From Polyporus tsugae (lineage: Eukaryota > Basidiomycota > Agaricomycetes > Polyporales > Polyporaceae), in the NCBI GenBank assembly GCA_024305745.1, contig JAHRBS010000012.1, positions 1,865,001-1,929,000 on the forward strand: DNA of 64,000 bases. Direction: 5' to 3'. This document shows, piece by piece, positions 45,390 through 58,607 of this stretch (positions within the stretch are counted from its first letter, which is position 1; each line of letters begins with the position of its first letter). The notes below the pieces were generated by a model that did no database searches, was not told the DNA's origin, and saw only the letters and a program-made list of their open reading frames with translations. Position numbers and translations under genes: made by a program.

Positions 45390-48300
45390 TTGAAAGTACC
45401 TCAGCTCGACAGCTCCGTGACACGCGGCCGACGCCGAATGAAACTAAGACGGCCCTGGGCCGCTCATGGCGCCGTCGACGCATCGCTCGCTCCGCCGACC
45501 CCGGCCGTTGGAGGGACATAGCGTTGATAACTATATCCGGTATAGTCAGCGCGAGCGACAGTATTCCCTGCAGCATGCACGTCAGAAGTAAATACCTCAG
45601 ACAGACGGGAGCGACAGTGATGGGCATACAGTACCTGCGAGTTCAAAGAAGATTTTCAGAATATTGCCGCCTTTGGAGCCTCCAGACCGCACTTATTCCC
45701 TACGCAGACCACGTGCCCTGAAATTGTGCTCGCGCTCAAGTCTGCAGGCGACTTGCAATTGACACTAGCTGGCAGATGTGAGTCTTCCTGTTGGACGTCC
45801 TTGTGAACTAATACGTACGTGAGCGTGCAGAGTAGAATCCATTGCAAGTGTTGCTTTGGTCGCCGGAGGAATGTTGCTCGGATCGCCAGACATGTTTGAT
45901 GCCCGTACCCCAGCTCGATCCTGAACTTGGCCGAAAACACGCCGATCGCCCTTTCGCAGGCTGTCGCGAGGAGCCCCGCCGCCACACTGGCCACCAGCGA
46001 GGGATATGGCTACATGCAATCCAGACCTCGAGGCATGTATGGGAGCGTCTTGACCTAAGCAGAACCCCAACATCGGCCGCTTTGGGAGGACGACCGCCTT
46101 CTTCGACTTCAAGTTTGTGGCGCCAGCGTTGCGTGTGGTTCTATGTCGATGTCGGCCTTGCTCAGCATTCACCGACCGTATCGCGGCAGCAGGCTGACGT
46201 CAGGCACTGACGTACGATGGGGCACCGCGATTCCACCCCGACTGTGGGGTTCAGCACGCTGCACCATAGGCAGAGAGCACCACAGGCGATCCGCGCGCGG
46301 ACCCACATGATGCGTGCAAAAGGACGCGCAAGGGCAAAGGCACAGGTGGCACGCCCCGGAGACCAGACAAAGTCCGACGCGTCGTTGTCGTTTCGGGGTC
46401 GGTGCGATCCCAGGCAGCCTGGCCGGCTCCGAGCAGCACGCAGGGTGACGGAATGCACCCCGCGGAATCCAGGACGAGCGGTCCAAGGTTCGAGGGCGGG
46501 GATGGGAGAGGCGCGATTCCGCTCGGGAACTATTCCGTAGTGAGGAGACGGCTCCATGAGAACAGTTCAGAGGGAGAAGGAGGTTCCGGAATCGATGCTA
46601 TACTTGTGAAATGAATGTGGGCGTCGTCGAAATGTGATCGGCCCCTGCCCAGGGCGGTCAGTCCCACACGCGAATGCGTCGCCAAGCTTCGTGGAGCGCG
46701 GCACCGGTGAAATTGTGTTCGTTGAGTGGGGGAAGAACAAGGGCAAGGGGGACGGGAGTCGCGTATCGTCGCTCGGTCGGGGGAAGTGCAGAGGAAGATG
46801 GGACTCAGCGGCGCCTGGCTCCGCTTCAGCAGCCTGCCCGGGTGAGAAGGGCAGCGCGGCGGAGCTTCGGAGCTTGGATACAGTGAAGCCCGGGTTGGCC
46901 CCCGATGCCCAGCTGTAGGGAACGCTGAGAACCACAACAAGAAAGCGAGAACGAGAACGAGCGCACGCACGGCGATAACCCTACTTCGGATGCACGCGCT
47001 GCCCGTCGGCAAAAGAGGTTTCCAGCTCGGCTGCCGCCCTTCCGCAGATATACGACGTTTGTCGTTCGAGGCAAAGCTTGAAGTAAACATCTTCCGAGTC
47101 GAAGAGTCGAACCGTTCAAGACCCATGCCACAGAACACTCTCGGTGGCGTCGTGTTTGGGACACATCGCGCTGGGGGTGCCCCTCGCGCGCGCTTCGAAT
47201 TCTCCGGTACATATAAGTAAGTTACCAAGGACCAAACGGGGAGACAGCGGACGGATATAAGTGTTCGCGCACAGACGCGGAAGCGTCGGGTGCGGACGGC
47301 TTGCCCGATGCGCTGCGCTGTTCGAGTCGTTCGATTCTTCCCACCACGGTGACAGCACGCTCGGATGGAACGCGAAGGGCCCAGCGCACGGACCACAGTG
47401 TGCTGAGCAATTCAATGCTTGGAGTGCTCGAGCGAAGCGCAGCGCGCGACGCGGTGATGGTGATGCAACCTCCCAGTGGCTCGGCGCGGGGAGTGACCAA
47501 GAATCGACGCAGGGCAGCGCGTTCGCACAGACGGGCCCGGGGACTCGAGAGTTATCGATGACGTGCCTCCGGAGTTCGGGGAGCATCTGACGAGGGGGCA
47601 TCCGCACGGGAAGTCCGCGCATTCCGTTTTGAGAAGTGCGGACATAAGCGTCGACGCTGGGCGGAAGGAGGTTTGCAATACGCAGCCGCAGCGGCTGGCC
47701 AGCCAAGGCGCGGCATATTATAGGAGGCCAAAGCCGCAGCGCGTCCTCCCCGATACGGGCAGCACGTTTGCTCCTTTGGTGCATACGACCGGAGGGTAGG
47801 CGCAGGACTGGCGATTCTAGCGTGTCGGTTTGACAGAGCTGGCAACCGGGGTCGGCCGTGAAACACGCGCGAGAGAGAGCGTGAAAATCGGAGAGCTACG
47901 TATACCCGACTCGCAGCAGATCTTTTCAACGCGACGAGGTGCGTTTCAAGTTTCGGTTGGGAGTTGGAGTAGACCCCGCGAGTCGCGGCGTGAGAGCCTC
48001 GTGCGCGCCTCGAGGCGCCTGGATAAGGAAAGAGGCAGAGGTGGGAAAGCGGAAAATAGACGTTCCGGACACGCGGTCTCACAAGCTTGCGGGTGCTCAA
48101 CGCAGAACAGAAGGCCCAGGAGGGTTCGTAGGCGCGGCGCGAATGTACAGCAAGATTCCGCGTTGGGAGCTCCGGGACCCGGCAGGATGGACAGGCATTT
48201 CGCGCGTCGGGCTGGGGGAAGGAGGGAAGCGTTGGGTTGGACAGATGCTTGCTCGCGCTGTGGCAGACGGGAGGGGTGAACGCTATCGCATAGTCCTGGT

Positions 48301-49957
48301 ACAGAGCCGCACATAGTGACGACTAGGTCTACGAGCGAAGGTAAAAGAGATAGGGGGAAGGCAGAACATAGAAAGGGACCGAAGGCATCAGGTGTGCCGT
48401 GCTCCACGGTCTTTCACAGTCGTGAAAGGCACAGAATGCCCGCCTATGTCGACACCCAAGACTGAGCACCATGCGCACGCAGACAGCTTTCGGTGATAGG
48501 TGGCTGGGTGGGTGAGCGCAGCCGGACCGGAGCCTTTCCAGGAGCGCATGGATGGTCGAGACCGGTAGACGGCGAGCGCGGCAAACAGCCACGCAGATCC
48601 CCATATAGTCCTCAGGCCCCGGCGACATACCCAGAAGGACATCGCACACAGGGGATGCCGAGGGCCGTTTGTAGGCGACAAAGCGCTGTTGCCCAGAGCA
48701 GTCGAGACAGAGACAAACATACGGACACCCGGTCGACAATCGCCGACTCTGTCCGCCTGGTTTTCCGTCCGGCCAAAACAAGGTGGTCATGGATGAGCAG
48801 TATAAGACCGGTGCGCGCCTTGGTCGGGGAGAGGGTTGCGAAGAAGACATACTGAGGCCGAGCGAGTCCAGATCTGCTGCCCCCGACCACATAGTTGAGG
48901 AGCGGAAAGAAGATTGTCGTCACGGCGGAACAGAAGGCGTGCGCTTCTGCATAATTAAAGAGCTCGAGCCCGGAATCGGAATCCTGCGCACCCTCTCCGT
49001 CATCGATGATCTGCGAATCATGCAAAGATGTGTGGGGAAGAGCAGCAGGGGAAGTGTGTCGCGACGGTTTTGGCCATGCGAATGGGAACGAGAGCCATGA
49101 GCTCCGCGCGGCCGCCATTTGCCGTCCAAAATGCCTTGAGCCCAAGATAGCAGCGGTCAAGGTTCAATCCATGACCGTACGTTGCAACATCGTTGAATGG
49201 GGTTGAGGCGGAATAATGACGTCGGACTGGGCGGAGAGTGAATGCAAGCGGGTGCTGATCCACAATATATCGGCTTGTGTGCCTGCACCAAGCTATCGAC
49301 ATCGGGTGGAGTGGTCGACGGCATTCGTTCTATAGGCGACCCCGAAGGCCTCTCCGCATTCGTCGCGGCGAGAAATTCGGGAACGAGTATACGGAGCAGA
49401 GGGGCGGAGATTGGGGCTGATAGAAATTTGAATGTTGGGCAGGCCTAGGGAATGTTGTGGAGGTAAAGAGCTGGTTGGTCGACATGTAGTCGGAAGATAG
49501 AGTGGATCGCTTTTTATGAAAGTCGGGCGAGCATTAGATGGGGGCTGAGCAGCCTCATGAACCTGCAACACAGTGATGCGTTAGGTTGTGGAACGGAGAT
49601 GAGGCTTGTTATCCAGATCGAAATTATCGAAACGTGTCGCAGGAGACACGAAGGCAAACAGATATCTAGAATGCAATTCAACTACAAGGCACAGGGACGT
49701 ATGACCCAGACTCGAGCTGAACATCCAGCGCGGAACGGCATCTCTATCTCCATCGGAGCACGGGCCGCCTAGGCTCAGGTATAGGGCGATTCGCGGACCG
49801 ACTGAAGGGAACGCCGGAGAAGGTCAGAGTAGATCTGTGCATTCGTTCTCGACAAACATTCAATGCTCCTGCTTGTGCCGCCGGGTTAGGCGAAGAATCG
49901 CGGCAGAATACGCACGATCGCGGACATAAAAGAGACGTTTAGGCCATGCCCTGCGGC
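45390..49957. other. Gene-poor GC-rich region, possible remnants
   Basis: Many overlapping open frames exist on both strands between 46.2 and 49.1 kb, a sign of high GC rather than genes. The most protein-like piece is minus-strand 45994-45830 (ASVAAGLLATACERAIGVFSAKF...), which resembles helices of a membrane protein and ends near a GTACGT donor. I could not find domain motifs, terminal repeats or a complete gene. Confidence 0.4.
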
Positions 49958-50600
49958 TCAGAAACGCTGATCCCGTACGATATCGAAGGGGGGACGAGGC
50001 AAAGCAGCGGCGACTTGGAACGATTCCAAGCCGGCGCCTAGGTATGGAGGCTGGTTCGTGGCCTCGGGGGGAGGGAAAGTATTGACGCACCCATTGAGGA
50101 TGGCCGACGGTGTCTGAGCGGCGTATGTCGTGGAAGGTGGTGGCGTGCAATGACCGTATGACATTGAATGGCGTCACGCGCAGGGATTCGAAGCTTTTGT
50201 AGAGCGGATGTGATGGAGGTGAGATGATGAAGTCGTCTGTGACCGAGGGTGTCGGCATGAAAGAGACGGGGTTGGGCGGCTGCGGACGGATCCGGAGGGG
50301 GTGGAAAGGCGTATGTCCTCCCAAACTCCTCCGAGCGACGTTCCCAGAGCAAGAGGATTTGAAGGCGGTGAGACAGAGGCAGAAGAGGGCTGCGTCGTTC
50401 GCTCGGAACCCAAGGCGATGGTAATTCTGGCGACGGGGAATATTCCTGTGGATTGGGCGAGAAGAGGACGAGGGACGGCGTCGACAGTCTCCGCTGGGCC
50501 GGACGAGGCGGCCGGGGCCCGGGGCGTGGACGGATCGCGAATTGCCCGAGAAAATGGAAGGAGCGGCCGTCAATGGGGGGATTTGGGGGCCGGGATTGGC
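49958..50600 (-). pseudogene. Frame-broken coding remnant
   Basis: Protein-like sequence shifts between frames along the minus strand. One frame gives PSNPLALGTSLGGVWEDIRL (near 50365-50310), another gives SVTDDFIISPPSHPLYKSFES (near 50245-50180), and a third gives NGCVNTFPPPEATNQPPYLG to a stop at 49958. No introns explain the changes, so small insertions or deletions are likely. The parent family is not recognised. Confidence 0.35.
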
Positions 50601-51072
50601 TGGAATTGGGGTGTGTGAATTGGGCGTGAGTAAGTGCAGGGGCAGCCGGACTCGGGTCTCGGTGTCAGAAAACTGAGCAAATTCCAGGAATCGGAATCGC
50701 AGGATGCCACCGGTTCTCGCGAGCCTTTGATTCGGTCCATGCATCAAACCCTTTGTTAAGCGAGTATACGACTGGTCCCCCGGATGTCTGAGTACAGTAC
50801 GCTTCAAATACCCTCCCTCCTCCTCCTTCTTTCCCGCTGATCCCCCCTCCCTTCACACTTTCCCGTAACAGCCCCGCCTTCCCGCCACCGCCGACCTCCG
50901 TCCCCCGCCATCCCGCCCCCCGGGACGCGTTCTTCCACCAACGTAAGACTTACCTCATACATCGCTTACCCCATAGGCGTCGGCACGGGTCCGAGGTGTG
51001 TCTTCAGACGCGTATGTTTTTCGCCATCCTCACCTCTGCCACCTGTCCCCAGCCACGCATCCACCACCCAAC
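50600..51072. promoter_or_regulatory. Upstream region of the 51073 gene
   Basis: The last 250 bp are extremely C-rich on the plus strand (CCCGCCTTCCCGCCACCGCC), a common look for fungal promoters and leaders. No TATA box was identified. Confidence 0.4.
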
Positions 51073-53776
51073 ATGCAGCCCACCCTCGCGAAACGCACCC
51101 TCGCGTCGCCTCGCGAGTTGGACGCGAAACTCGAGCTCCTCCAACAGCTCGGTTACGAGGGTCGTTGTTTCTTCCAAGACGACGAACCCCACACCGCCAA
51201 CCCGGTTTACCTCAACGACACAGACCGATGGATTCAGACCGAGTACAACTGGGCCCTCGAGGAAGCAGCCGATTCTGCTACCGGCATTTCTGACCTCTTT
51301 GACGGTACGTCACATACAGTTCTTCTCCAAGGTCCTCCATGCCCTGATTCGCACGACACGTCACAGTAGAAGAAGATGAGGAAGCCTGCCTTCCGTATGT
51401 GTACGACCCTACTTTCTTCGCCCCAAGGCAGTCTGCGGGGTCGCCGCCACGATCGCGCACTCGCAGCGCGTCACAACCCATCGCCACCAATATTGACAAG
51501 GTATGTTCCCGCACTTTCTGCCTTCATTCAACTTGTCTCTTCCATTCCCTTGATGTGGTATTTATTCTTCATGAATCGGACATGCTCTCTTCAACAGTCG
51601 TCCATGCACGCGCGGACGATGACCACGGTATGTAGAGCGCGGTTCGAATGGGTTGGTCGGTCACATTTCAGGTTTTAGCTTTGAATCGCGAAGTTGCCAG
51701 ACCGGTCCGCCTATTCGGATGATCTGGCCGCGTCTGTGCGCCCGATGAGGGCAAACCCGAGATTCCAAATCAGGCTTAGACCTGTTGCGACGTTGCGATG
51801 TTGGGTTGCCAATGGGCCCCAGCCGACCGCATCGTTAGGGACGACCCTTCCATTCCCTTGCTTTGGTACGATGCGATACGCTTCATCGTTACCGTGTTCG
51901 ACACAGTCCGCCTGGTCTCCTTGTTTTCGTTCTCAACTTGCTCAATAGAGTGCAATAGCTTACGGCCGAAATATCCAGCCCCTTCCGAGCGTCCCGCCAT
52001 TGCGGCTACGAAACCGCCCCAGTCTTCCCCTGGTACCGCCTCCGTCACCGGCGCAGGCATCTTTCCTGTCGTCACCAGCGAACAGTCCCCCAGTTTCTCC
52101 TCGCGCGACACGTGGAGAACTTCAACACACCCCTCCCCCGTCGCCACGTCTCGCTACTCCACCCAAGTCGCGTACCCTCCCACGATCTCACGGATCCCCA
52201 ACCCCCCTCCCACCGGTAACACAACGTCATGCGACATACCCCTCCATCTCATCCACCCTTTCTCTCCTCGAAGAGCGCGAGACCGAGGCAGAGAAACGAT
52301 CCGGCATTTACGTCGAGGAGGACAACCACGCACCCCGCTCCCTCTCAGAATCGATGCCTCAAATCGTCGGTCGCGGGCGGAGTTGCAGCGCCACCGTGCC
52401 AAGCAGCGGGCACTTCAACAGCTCCCCATCATCGTTTAATTCCAGCCCCAGAAGAAGGCAGCGGCCGGCCTTACCTGCGCTGTCAACGTCTGCATCGTCT
52501 CCACAGTTGCGAAGGCTAGCGGAGCTGGCATCGACGCCTTCGCCGTCGTTCTCCGCAAGCAGCTCGCCTTCGCTCTCGACTCCGGTCACGCCGGAATCGG
52601 ACGATGTAGTTACTCCAGGCGAGGCGATCACTGACTCGCCGGTTGACGTTGAGAGCCCACGCAAGGACGGCCTTGCGGAACCCGGCTTGGCGTCTCGCTG
52701 GTCGCTTGATTCAGTGGCGTCCCGCCCTCGCATCACACAAGGGGCCCTTGATGCTGTCCCAGCGTCTCCGGTTAGCAAGACGAGGAAGCGAGATCGCTTG
52801 TTTAGTTTAATATCCAGCCGTGCGCGGTCTGGTTCTGTGACTAAGCTTTTGCCTCCGCCCAACACTCCCCGTGGGTCGACAGACGTGGTTGACCTCCACA
52901 TTCGCCGCGTTGACTCCCGCGACGCCTTTCACCAATCCACAACGCACTCGTCACGGCCTTCGTTCACGATACCGCCGAAGATGCAACAAGCGCCTTCCTT
53001 GTCATCGGACTCTTCCAACGCGTCGTCCGCCTCAACACTGCCAACGCCGATCGACCCCATACACGCGGTCGACTTCACTGATCCTTTCGGAACGGCTTCG
53101 CCTTCGTGCATGCCGGAGGAGTTGGAGGACGAAGACTTGCCCGTCTTCGCGGAGAACCCGTACATCACGCGCGACTCTCCCCTTCTCGGGGAATCGTCGC
53201 CTCCCAAGTCCCCGTCACCACCCCTCCTCTCACACGCGCCTCTCAAATTGCAGATCGCCGATCGGCCAATGTCGCCCGGATCACCCCCGCCGCAGCCTAC
53301 CCTCCCCCTCCCCTCACCCGGCACCCCGTCGCCCTCGTTCCTTGTACCCTCACCGCGCCCCCAGTCGTTCTTCGCGTCAATCACCGGCCGCCCGAAGCGG
53401 CGGAAGAAGAAGCTCGTTATCTCCGGGGCGCCGCTCGAGCTCAGCCAGCCGCGCACGTCGTCCTCGATCACCCCTGTGCAGGCTGCAGAGGACCTGTACC
53501 ACCGTAAGCAGGAGCAGCAGCGACGCGTCCAGAACGTGGTCAAATGGTGCGAGAGCTTCGGGACGCTGCGCAAGATCGAGACGAGGGAGGATGGGAGTTT
53601 GCACGTGTATTGGAAGAATTGGGAGGTCGCGGACATGGTGAGTCGTTGCTCTGTCGCTAGTTCCTCCCGCGCCGCTCACGTGGTATGGGTTGTCTGTGCA
53701 GGTGTGCCGCGTTCAGGCCCAGGTCGTCATTAAGGAGGTCGGCCGTGTGAGCTTAGCATGGTCGTACATCTCATGA
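51073..53776 (+). CDS. Unknown Ser/Pro-rich protein with RRM-like C-terminus, about 719 aa
   Basis: Modelled exons: 51073-51304, 51367-51500, 51598-51627, 51949-53637 and 53702-53776. The N-terminus MQPTLAKRTLASPRELDAKLELLQQLGYEGRCFFQDDE looks ordered. The large exon is a disordered Ser/Pro region with many SP and TP sites, suggesting phosphorylation. The C-terminal 70 residues, HRKQEQQRRVQNVVKWCESFGTLRKI...GSLHVYWKNWEVADM/VCRVQAQVVIKEVGRVSLAW, have the alternating pattern of an RRM-like fold; this is a tentative reading. The intron 51628-51948 (321 bp) is long for this locus and may hide another exon; an acceptor at 51946-51948 keeps the frame. Confidence 0.7.
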
Positions 53777-54590
53777 GACGGAGAAGCCGCCGCGCCGCGA
53801 CCATTGCCATATGAGGAATGATCGATCACTTCGCCCCCGATGCCTCCTCGTGAGTTCGACTGCGTAAATGCAGCGACCCATCTACAGCGCACCCCCATTG
53901 CGTTCATCCCTCACGCAACTCCTTTAATTTATCACTCACGACACACACGCTCCTTGCATCTGCATCTGGCCCGGCTTCACGCTACGATAGTCAACGCTCA
54001 TTACTGCACACTCATTTGCATTGCATTTTCACTCTCTGGTTCTGGTCTTCCCGGCGTCGCGCTGATATGATGGATCTTCTGCATTTTTTCCCAACTTTGC
54101 CCTCTCGCATCTCCTCATCTGCATCGGCGTGCCTTGGTTTATTTCCGGCCTCCGCCTCCGCGTCGGACAATTATTGGACGGCCGTCTCATGTGGCCGGCT
54201 TCCCTCCCCTCCTCGTCATGCGGTCATGGTCGTCCCCTCAGCCCTCATCCGATTTCGCTCTCGACTCTTGTGTACCACTCTACCTCGCCCTCTGTTATGT
54301 GCGCCCGGTCGCCCCCTCACCGCATCTCGTCTCATCTCTTCTGCATCGTCCATCCTTCCCTTGGTCATGGCATTCTCACCCTAGTTTCGTCCGCTCTCGT
54401 GTCGTCCCCTCCGTCATTTGTTCCCGCATCTCACTCTCATTCTCGAACACTGTCGACGCCGTGCCGGCAGCCCTCGGCGCGGTGCGTACAAAGCGAAGGG
54501 CCGCGTGGAAAGTACTGTAGTAACAATTTTTTGTATATGCTGTATTTAATCCCGTACATATAGACTGCGCACACGCTGCTGTGTCGCACC

Positions 54591-54606
54591 GGAACATGCA
54601 TGTTCC
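54591..54606. repeat. 16-bp perfect palindrome
   Basis: GGAACATGCATGTTCC is its own reverse complement. It could bind a dimeric regulator, but it lies in a 3' intergenic region far from any assigned start. Confidence 0.5.
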
Positions 54607-55129
54607 ATTCCAATTCAATCGAGCTGCACTTCTACAACTTGTCGTCCTGAGATCTAGAGCGTTGCGCGCGCGCATGCATCCGAATCGCGCACTCTACCTT
54701 CAATTAAATTACTTTGCCTTTCTCGCCCTAGTCCAGGACGATCAGCAATACAAATAGTCGGTACTAGGAACGGTGCGTCGTGGAGGTTGTTCGTCGGAAG
54801 TGAGCTAGACTCGTGTTCACACAAGTACTTACGCTGAGTATGGGGTCCAGGGCCCAGGACCTGAACTATCCCCTACTAGTCCTGACGAAGAGGTCGTCGA
54901 GATCACCCTCGAGGGATGCAAGGGGATGCATGCATGGTGATCGATCGAGGTTGCGGGGGGCCAGTGTGGGGTGGTGTAGTACGCGGCACATGTGGCCCGC
55001 CCTGTCGAGTGTCAATGAAAGGCGGGGGAAAAATAATGTCGCAGCCCGGCCGGAAGTCGATATTCAATCATATTGGCCCGGGCACCCAACTTGTAGCTTT
55101 CCGTCTGACGCTACTAACCTGACGCTCGC

Positions 55130-55672
55130 GTGATATACTTACTACGCCGAGCAGGTGGCATGAGCGCCAGCGGCGGGCCCTGCTTGCTTTCGACCACGAG
55201 AACTGCACTTGCTTCTGATGTTCAGAAACCTCGAAGGTTGTTTACCTGGACCGCAGCCTCCTTCGAACGGGGTCTATGTTGCGTAATCAGGACGTTCGGT
55301 TTTGATGCCCACTCTGCAAATCTTCCGATCTTGCACAAAGACGCGGAGATAGAGGTCAAGTCCACCCCTCCACCCTCTTCTTGCGCCACGTCAAAATCCG
55401 CCGTGATCTGCGAAAGCGAATCTACTAGGCGGGAAACATACCGAACGCGAGGGATCACCTTGATGCGTAATCCAGAGGAACGTGTCCGATTCGTCGGGAA
55501 CTTCGAAGGGTTCGCAGCCGTCATGGCCATGTACGACCGGGTTTTGGTGAGTGGTCGTTGCATCTTTATGCATGCACTGTCACGTCCTCATAATGCTCTA
55601 TTGCGCTGTCGTCGTACGTTCGTGACAGGAACTTTGCCCATCCCATGGGCGAACGGGCGACGCATGTCTTAG
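55130..55672 (+). other. Possible gene fragment
   Basis: A 180-codon plus-strand frame contains a protein-like stretch (DAEIEVKSTPPPS... to RGITLMRNPEERVRFVGNF, then MAMYDRVLV) that reaches a GTGAGT donor near 55548. The antisense frame is also open. No neighbouring exon or known family was found, so it may be a relic. Confidence 0.3.
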
Positions 55673-58607
55673 AATCCCATACATATCCCGTCAAGTGAGT
55701 TGGTGGGAAAGCCGCATGTGAGGATAACGTACGTCCTTCCCTTCTCGCACGTTCACGTCCGTCCGTTTCGTGCGAATTTCCGCAAACGGCACGGCGTATA
55801 CGATAGCGAAACTCTGGGCGAAGGCAGTGTGCGCAACTCTGTTCGCCCCCCGGCGGATGGCTTCGGCACTAGAAGCGGATGGGGACCCAGACAGAAGGCG
55901 TTGTGTGGTGCTACAGCACCCGTCGTCGGGTACCTATACGCGGACCCAAGTCTGCTCGCCTCCCTTGGGGGGCGGGAGCGGACCCAGACGGTGTCTCGAT
56001 AGTTAGGTCCCCGTCAATGCTCCCCGAGCATCCCAGCGCACCGCCGCCTTCCCGGAACGCGTACCCTTCTTCGAGAGGCTGGTCCTCATGCGAAGCTTCC
56101 TGGAGTAAGGAGATTTCGGTCTTGGGACGCTCTTCCGGCCGGTCGGATCTCGCCCTGCAGAGGTCGTCGCGCTGCTGGCACTTCTGCATTCACTCTGCTC
56201 TACGGGCTCATCTAGGGCTGCTCTTCTCTGGCGACGGGCTGACGGTATCGACCGTATGGTGTTCCCGCTTTCCCAGACTAGCGCCGCCGTGCATGCTCGC
56301 GATGGGCGTACCGGGACACGGGAGGGTATCTTTCCGGTTTATGCCGGCAGCATTGCCCAGGGCCTTGGCAAAGGAGTGGCCTGATCCAGTAGAGGCATGG
56401 TGATCGTGAGCGGGTGATTATCCTCCCACCGTCGCTGCGTCAGTGCGCTCGGCCTTCGCGGAGGAGTATCCTCGCTACCGATGTTGATGCACGGGGACTT
56501 AGGAATTTGCCACGTTAGTGAGTTTATATGGTGCGATTTAGCTTCCAGACAGCGAAAGGGGGTTACCCCCGGGGTGGTGATGTTTGGCAAGTCCGCTGTG
56601 GACGGTGGCAACCGCCTTACTGGTGCGCTAGGGTTTGTCGTCATGTCGTCATATCGTGGACTACCGGCTACGTTTATCTGACGGAACATCCCGTACTGAA
56701 TATGTTCTCTGCTAAGTCTGCTTGGGGGCCGTGAGTACATATCATAGCTCTCCGAGTTAGAGAACCGCCGAGTCAGAAATACACTTGCGACAGTACGAGA
56801 GCGGGTTCCCTTCGCCACACGCGCATGAGGGAGTGCCAGAGCTGCGGAAAATCTGCGCAAGTCTATCGCCTATTGACCGGAGCAATCCACCCCAGTTTGG
56901 TCTCCTTCGTGTGCGGACTCGGCATGTGTAGGAATCTATCGTGTGTGTTGTCTCGAGGACGTGAAGCTAGCATGTGAATTCGTCATGCGAGTTTTCGCAT
57001 TTGGTCTTCGTGCTGTGAGTCCTCGAGTCTTCTCTATTGACGTCGTCCGCTTCGCTCGGTATAAATACACCCTGAGGCGTTGCATTCGTAGTTCATACTC
57101 TGCAATTGTGCTGCTGCGCGCCGATGTCCGCTCCCCATGCTACAACGTGTTGCGTTGAGAAGTGAGTGTGGGAGGCTGATTCCGCTCTCTTTACTACCGT
57201 CGATTCTCTATCCCCAGAGGGAGTATTTCGGAGGAAATGGATATCCTAGTGTGGTATTGGTTTGCGTCGGCCATTGAATCCTGAGAGACAAGTTACACGA
57301 CATACATCTGAACGCGCCGGAGACTTAGGAGTACTTGCCAGATACCGACCGCCAAGGACAGGTCCACTTCAATCATCCGCAGCATGTCCGAGCCCGTGGA
57401 TGGCATTGTCATTGAATGTTTCCTGTCGATAGCATATGTTGCATTCTGTATCTACCAATCATTGCAGCGGGCATATCCCAGAAGAAGCCCTCGGAACATC
57501 TTGTTATTTAGCTCTCAGTTCTCAGTTCTCACTGTCCGAATCGATATTCTGTTTTATTAGATGCACAATGTCGCCGCATAAATGATACGGGGTATTTCAA
57601 TACGCGTAGAAAGAGGTCGATCAGCACATCAAGTCGCCTTGCGCCGAGAGGCGGAGGTATTTTCCCGCATGCTATAAAGGAAAGTTCAGATGGCGATGAC
57701 GTCAGCCCAAGTTAGCAAGACGTGCCACAGCAAGAAAGGTCAAACGTTAAACTCTTTTTCTCGTACCACCGTCTTCAAGGCTTATTTCTTCTCCGATGCT
57801 GTTGGACCTCCTCAATCTGAAACAACAATTGTAGGAGAATTGTAAGTCTGTCAGTTGTTGAAAATGTACAGCCTGAATCTCACGTCTTCTTGGAACCTTT
57901 GAACAGCTTCTAGTGAACACCCTCAAGGTACATATCCATCCAGGGCCCAATGTATGGAGGATCGGAGCCTCATAAAAACCACAGCAAGTCCTTTGAATCA
58001 CTTCGTAGCCATTTACTCATGGTTCGTCTTATCATAGCGTGCACCAAGTTGGCCGGAGTCCCCGGACACGGCTTTACAACGAGTGGTGTAACTAACATTT
58101 GCTAATACAGCGGGTCGAAGATAGCGAGAGGGGATTCAGCATTGCCCTGTTGAATTTATTTGACATACACAACAATTCGCGCATATAGTCAGGTCCGACG
58201 ATGATGCCGCATTTCTGAAGGCGTCCGCAGCTAAGCGCCCTACAGTGTGCATGGTTTTCACCAAGCCGACACAACCCACAACGCCGCGTCGCCTACAGCC
58301 CTATGAGTGGAGGTGGAAAGATCGTAGTGAGTGCATACATCGTGTTACTTCATCTAACTCATACACGAGATAATCGATATCGTTATATATGCCCAGTCCC
58401 ATCTGTCGTGCGTCCAGAGATGTCGTTGTACAAACTGTCAGATACAGGTATGATATAATATGTTGTGGTAATGCATGAGCGATAATCCTACAGTGAATGA
58501 GTTGGGGGGTATCCGACTACAAAGTTAACTTGTTCCTGAAACCAACTGCGGGAAAGCGTCAGGTGAGCACGTCGATGGACACGCGTTGAAGACACTTACT
58601 CGTACAA

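Larger units (their letters stand above)
53777..58607. other. Gene-poor region
   Basis: The first 750 bp are the pyrimidine-rich 3' region of the previous gene. The rest has moderate GC with short frames on both strands. Apart from the candidate at 55130-55672 I find no splice-supported gene, tRNA or repeat family. Frames such as minus-strand 56339-56860 look random. Confidence 0.4.

Noticed and set aside
46530..47396. 288-codon minus-strand frame in the GC-rich gene-poor region
   Set aside because: Arg/Ser/Pro-rich, overlapped by equally long frames on both strands, with no splice signals, motifs or codon bias.
49860..50807. 315-codon minus-strand frame as an intact gene
   Set aside because: The protein-like stretches lie in three different frames, so a single continuous gene is unlikely; it is listed as a broken remnant instead.
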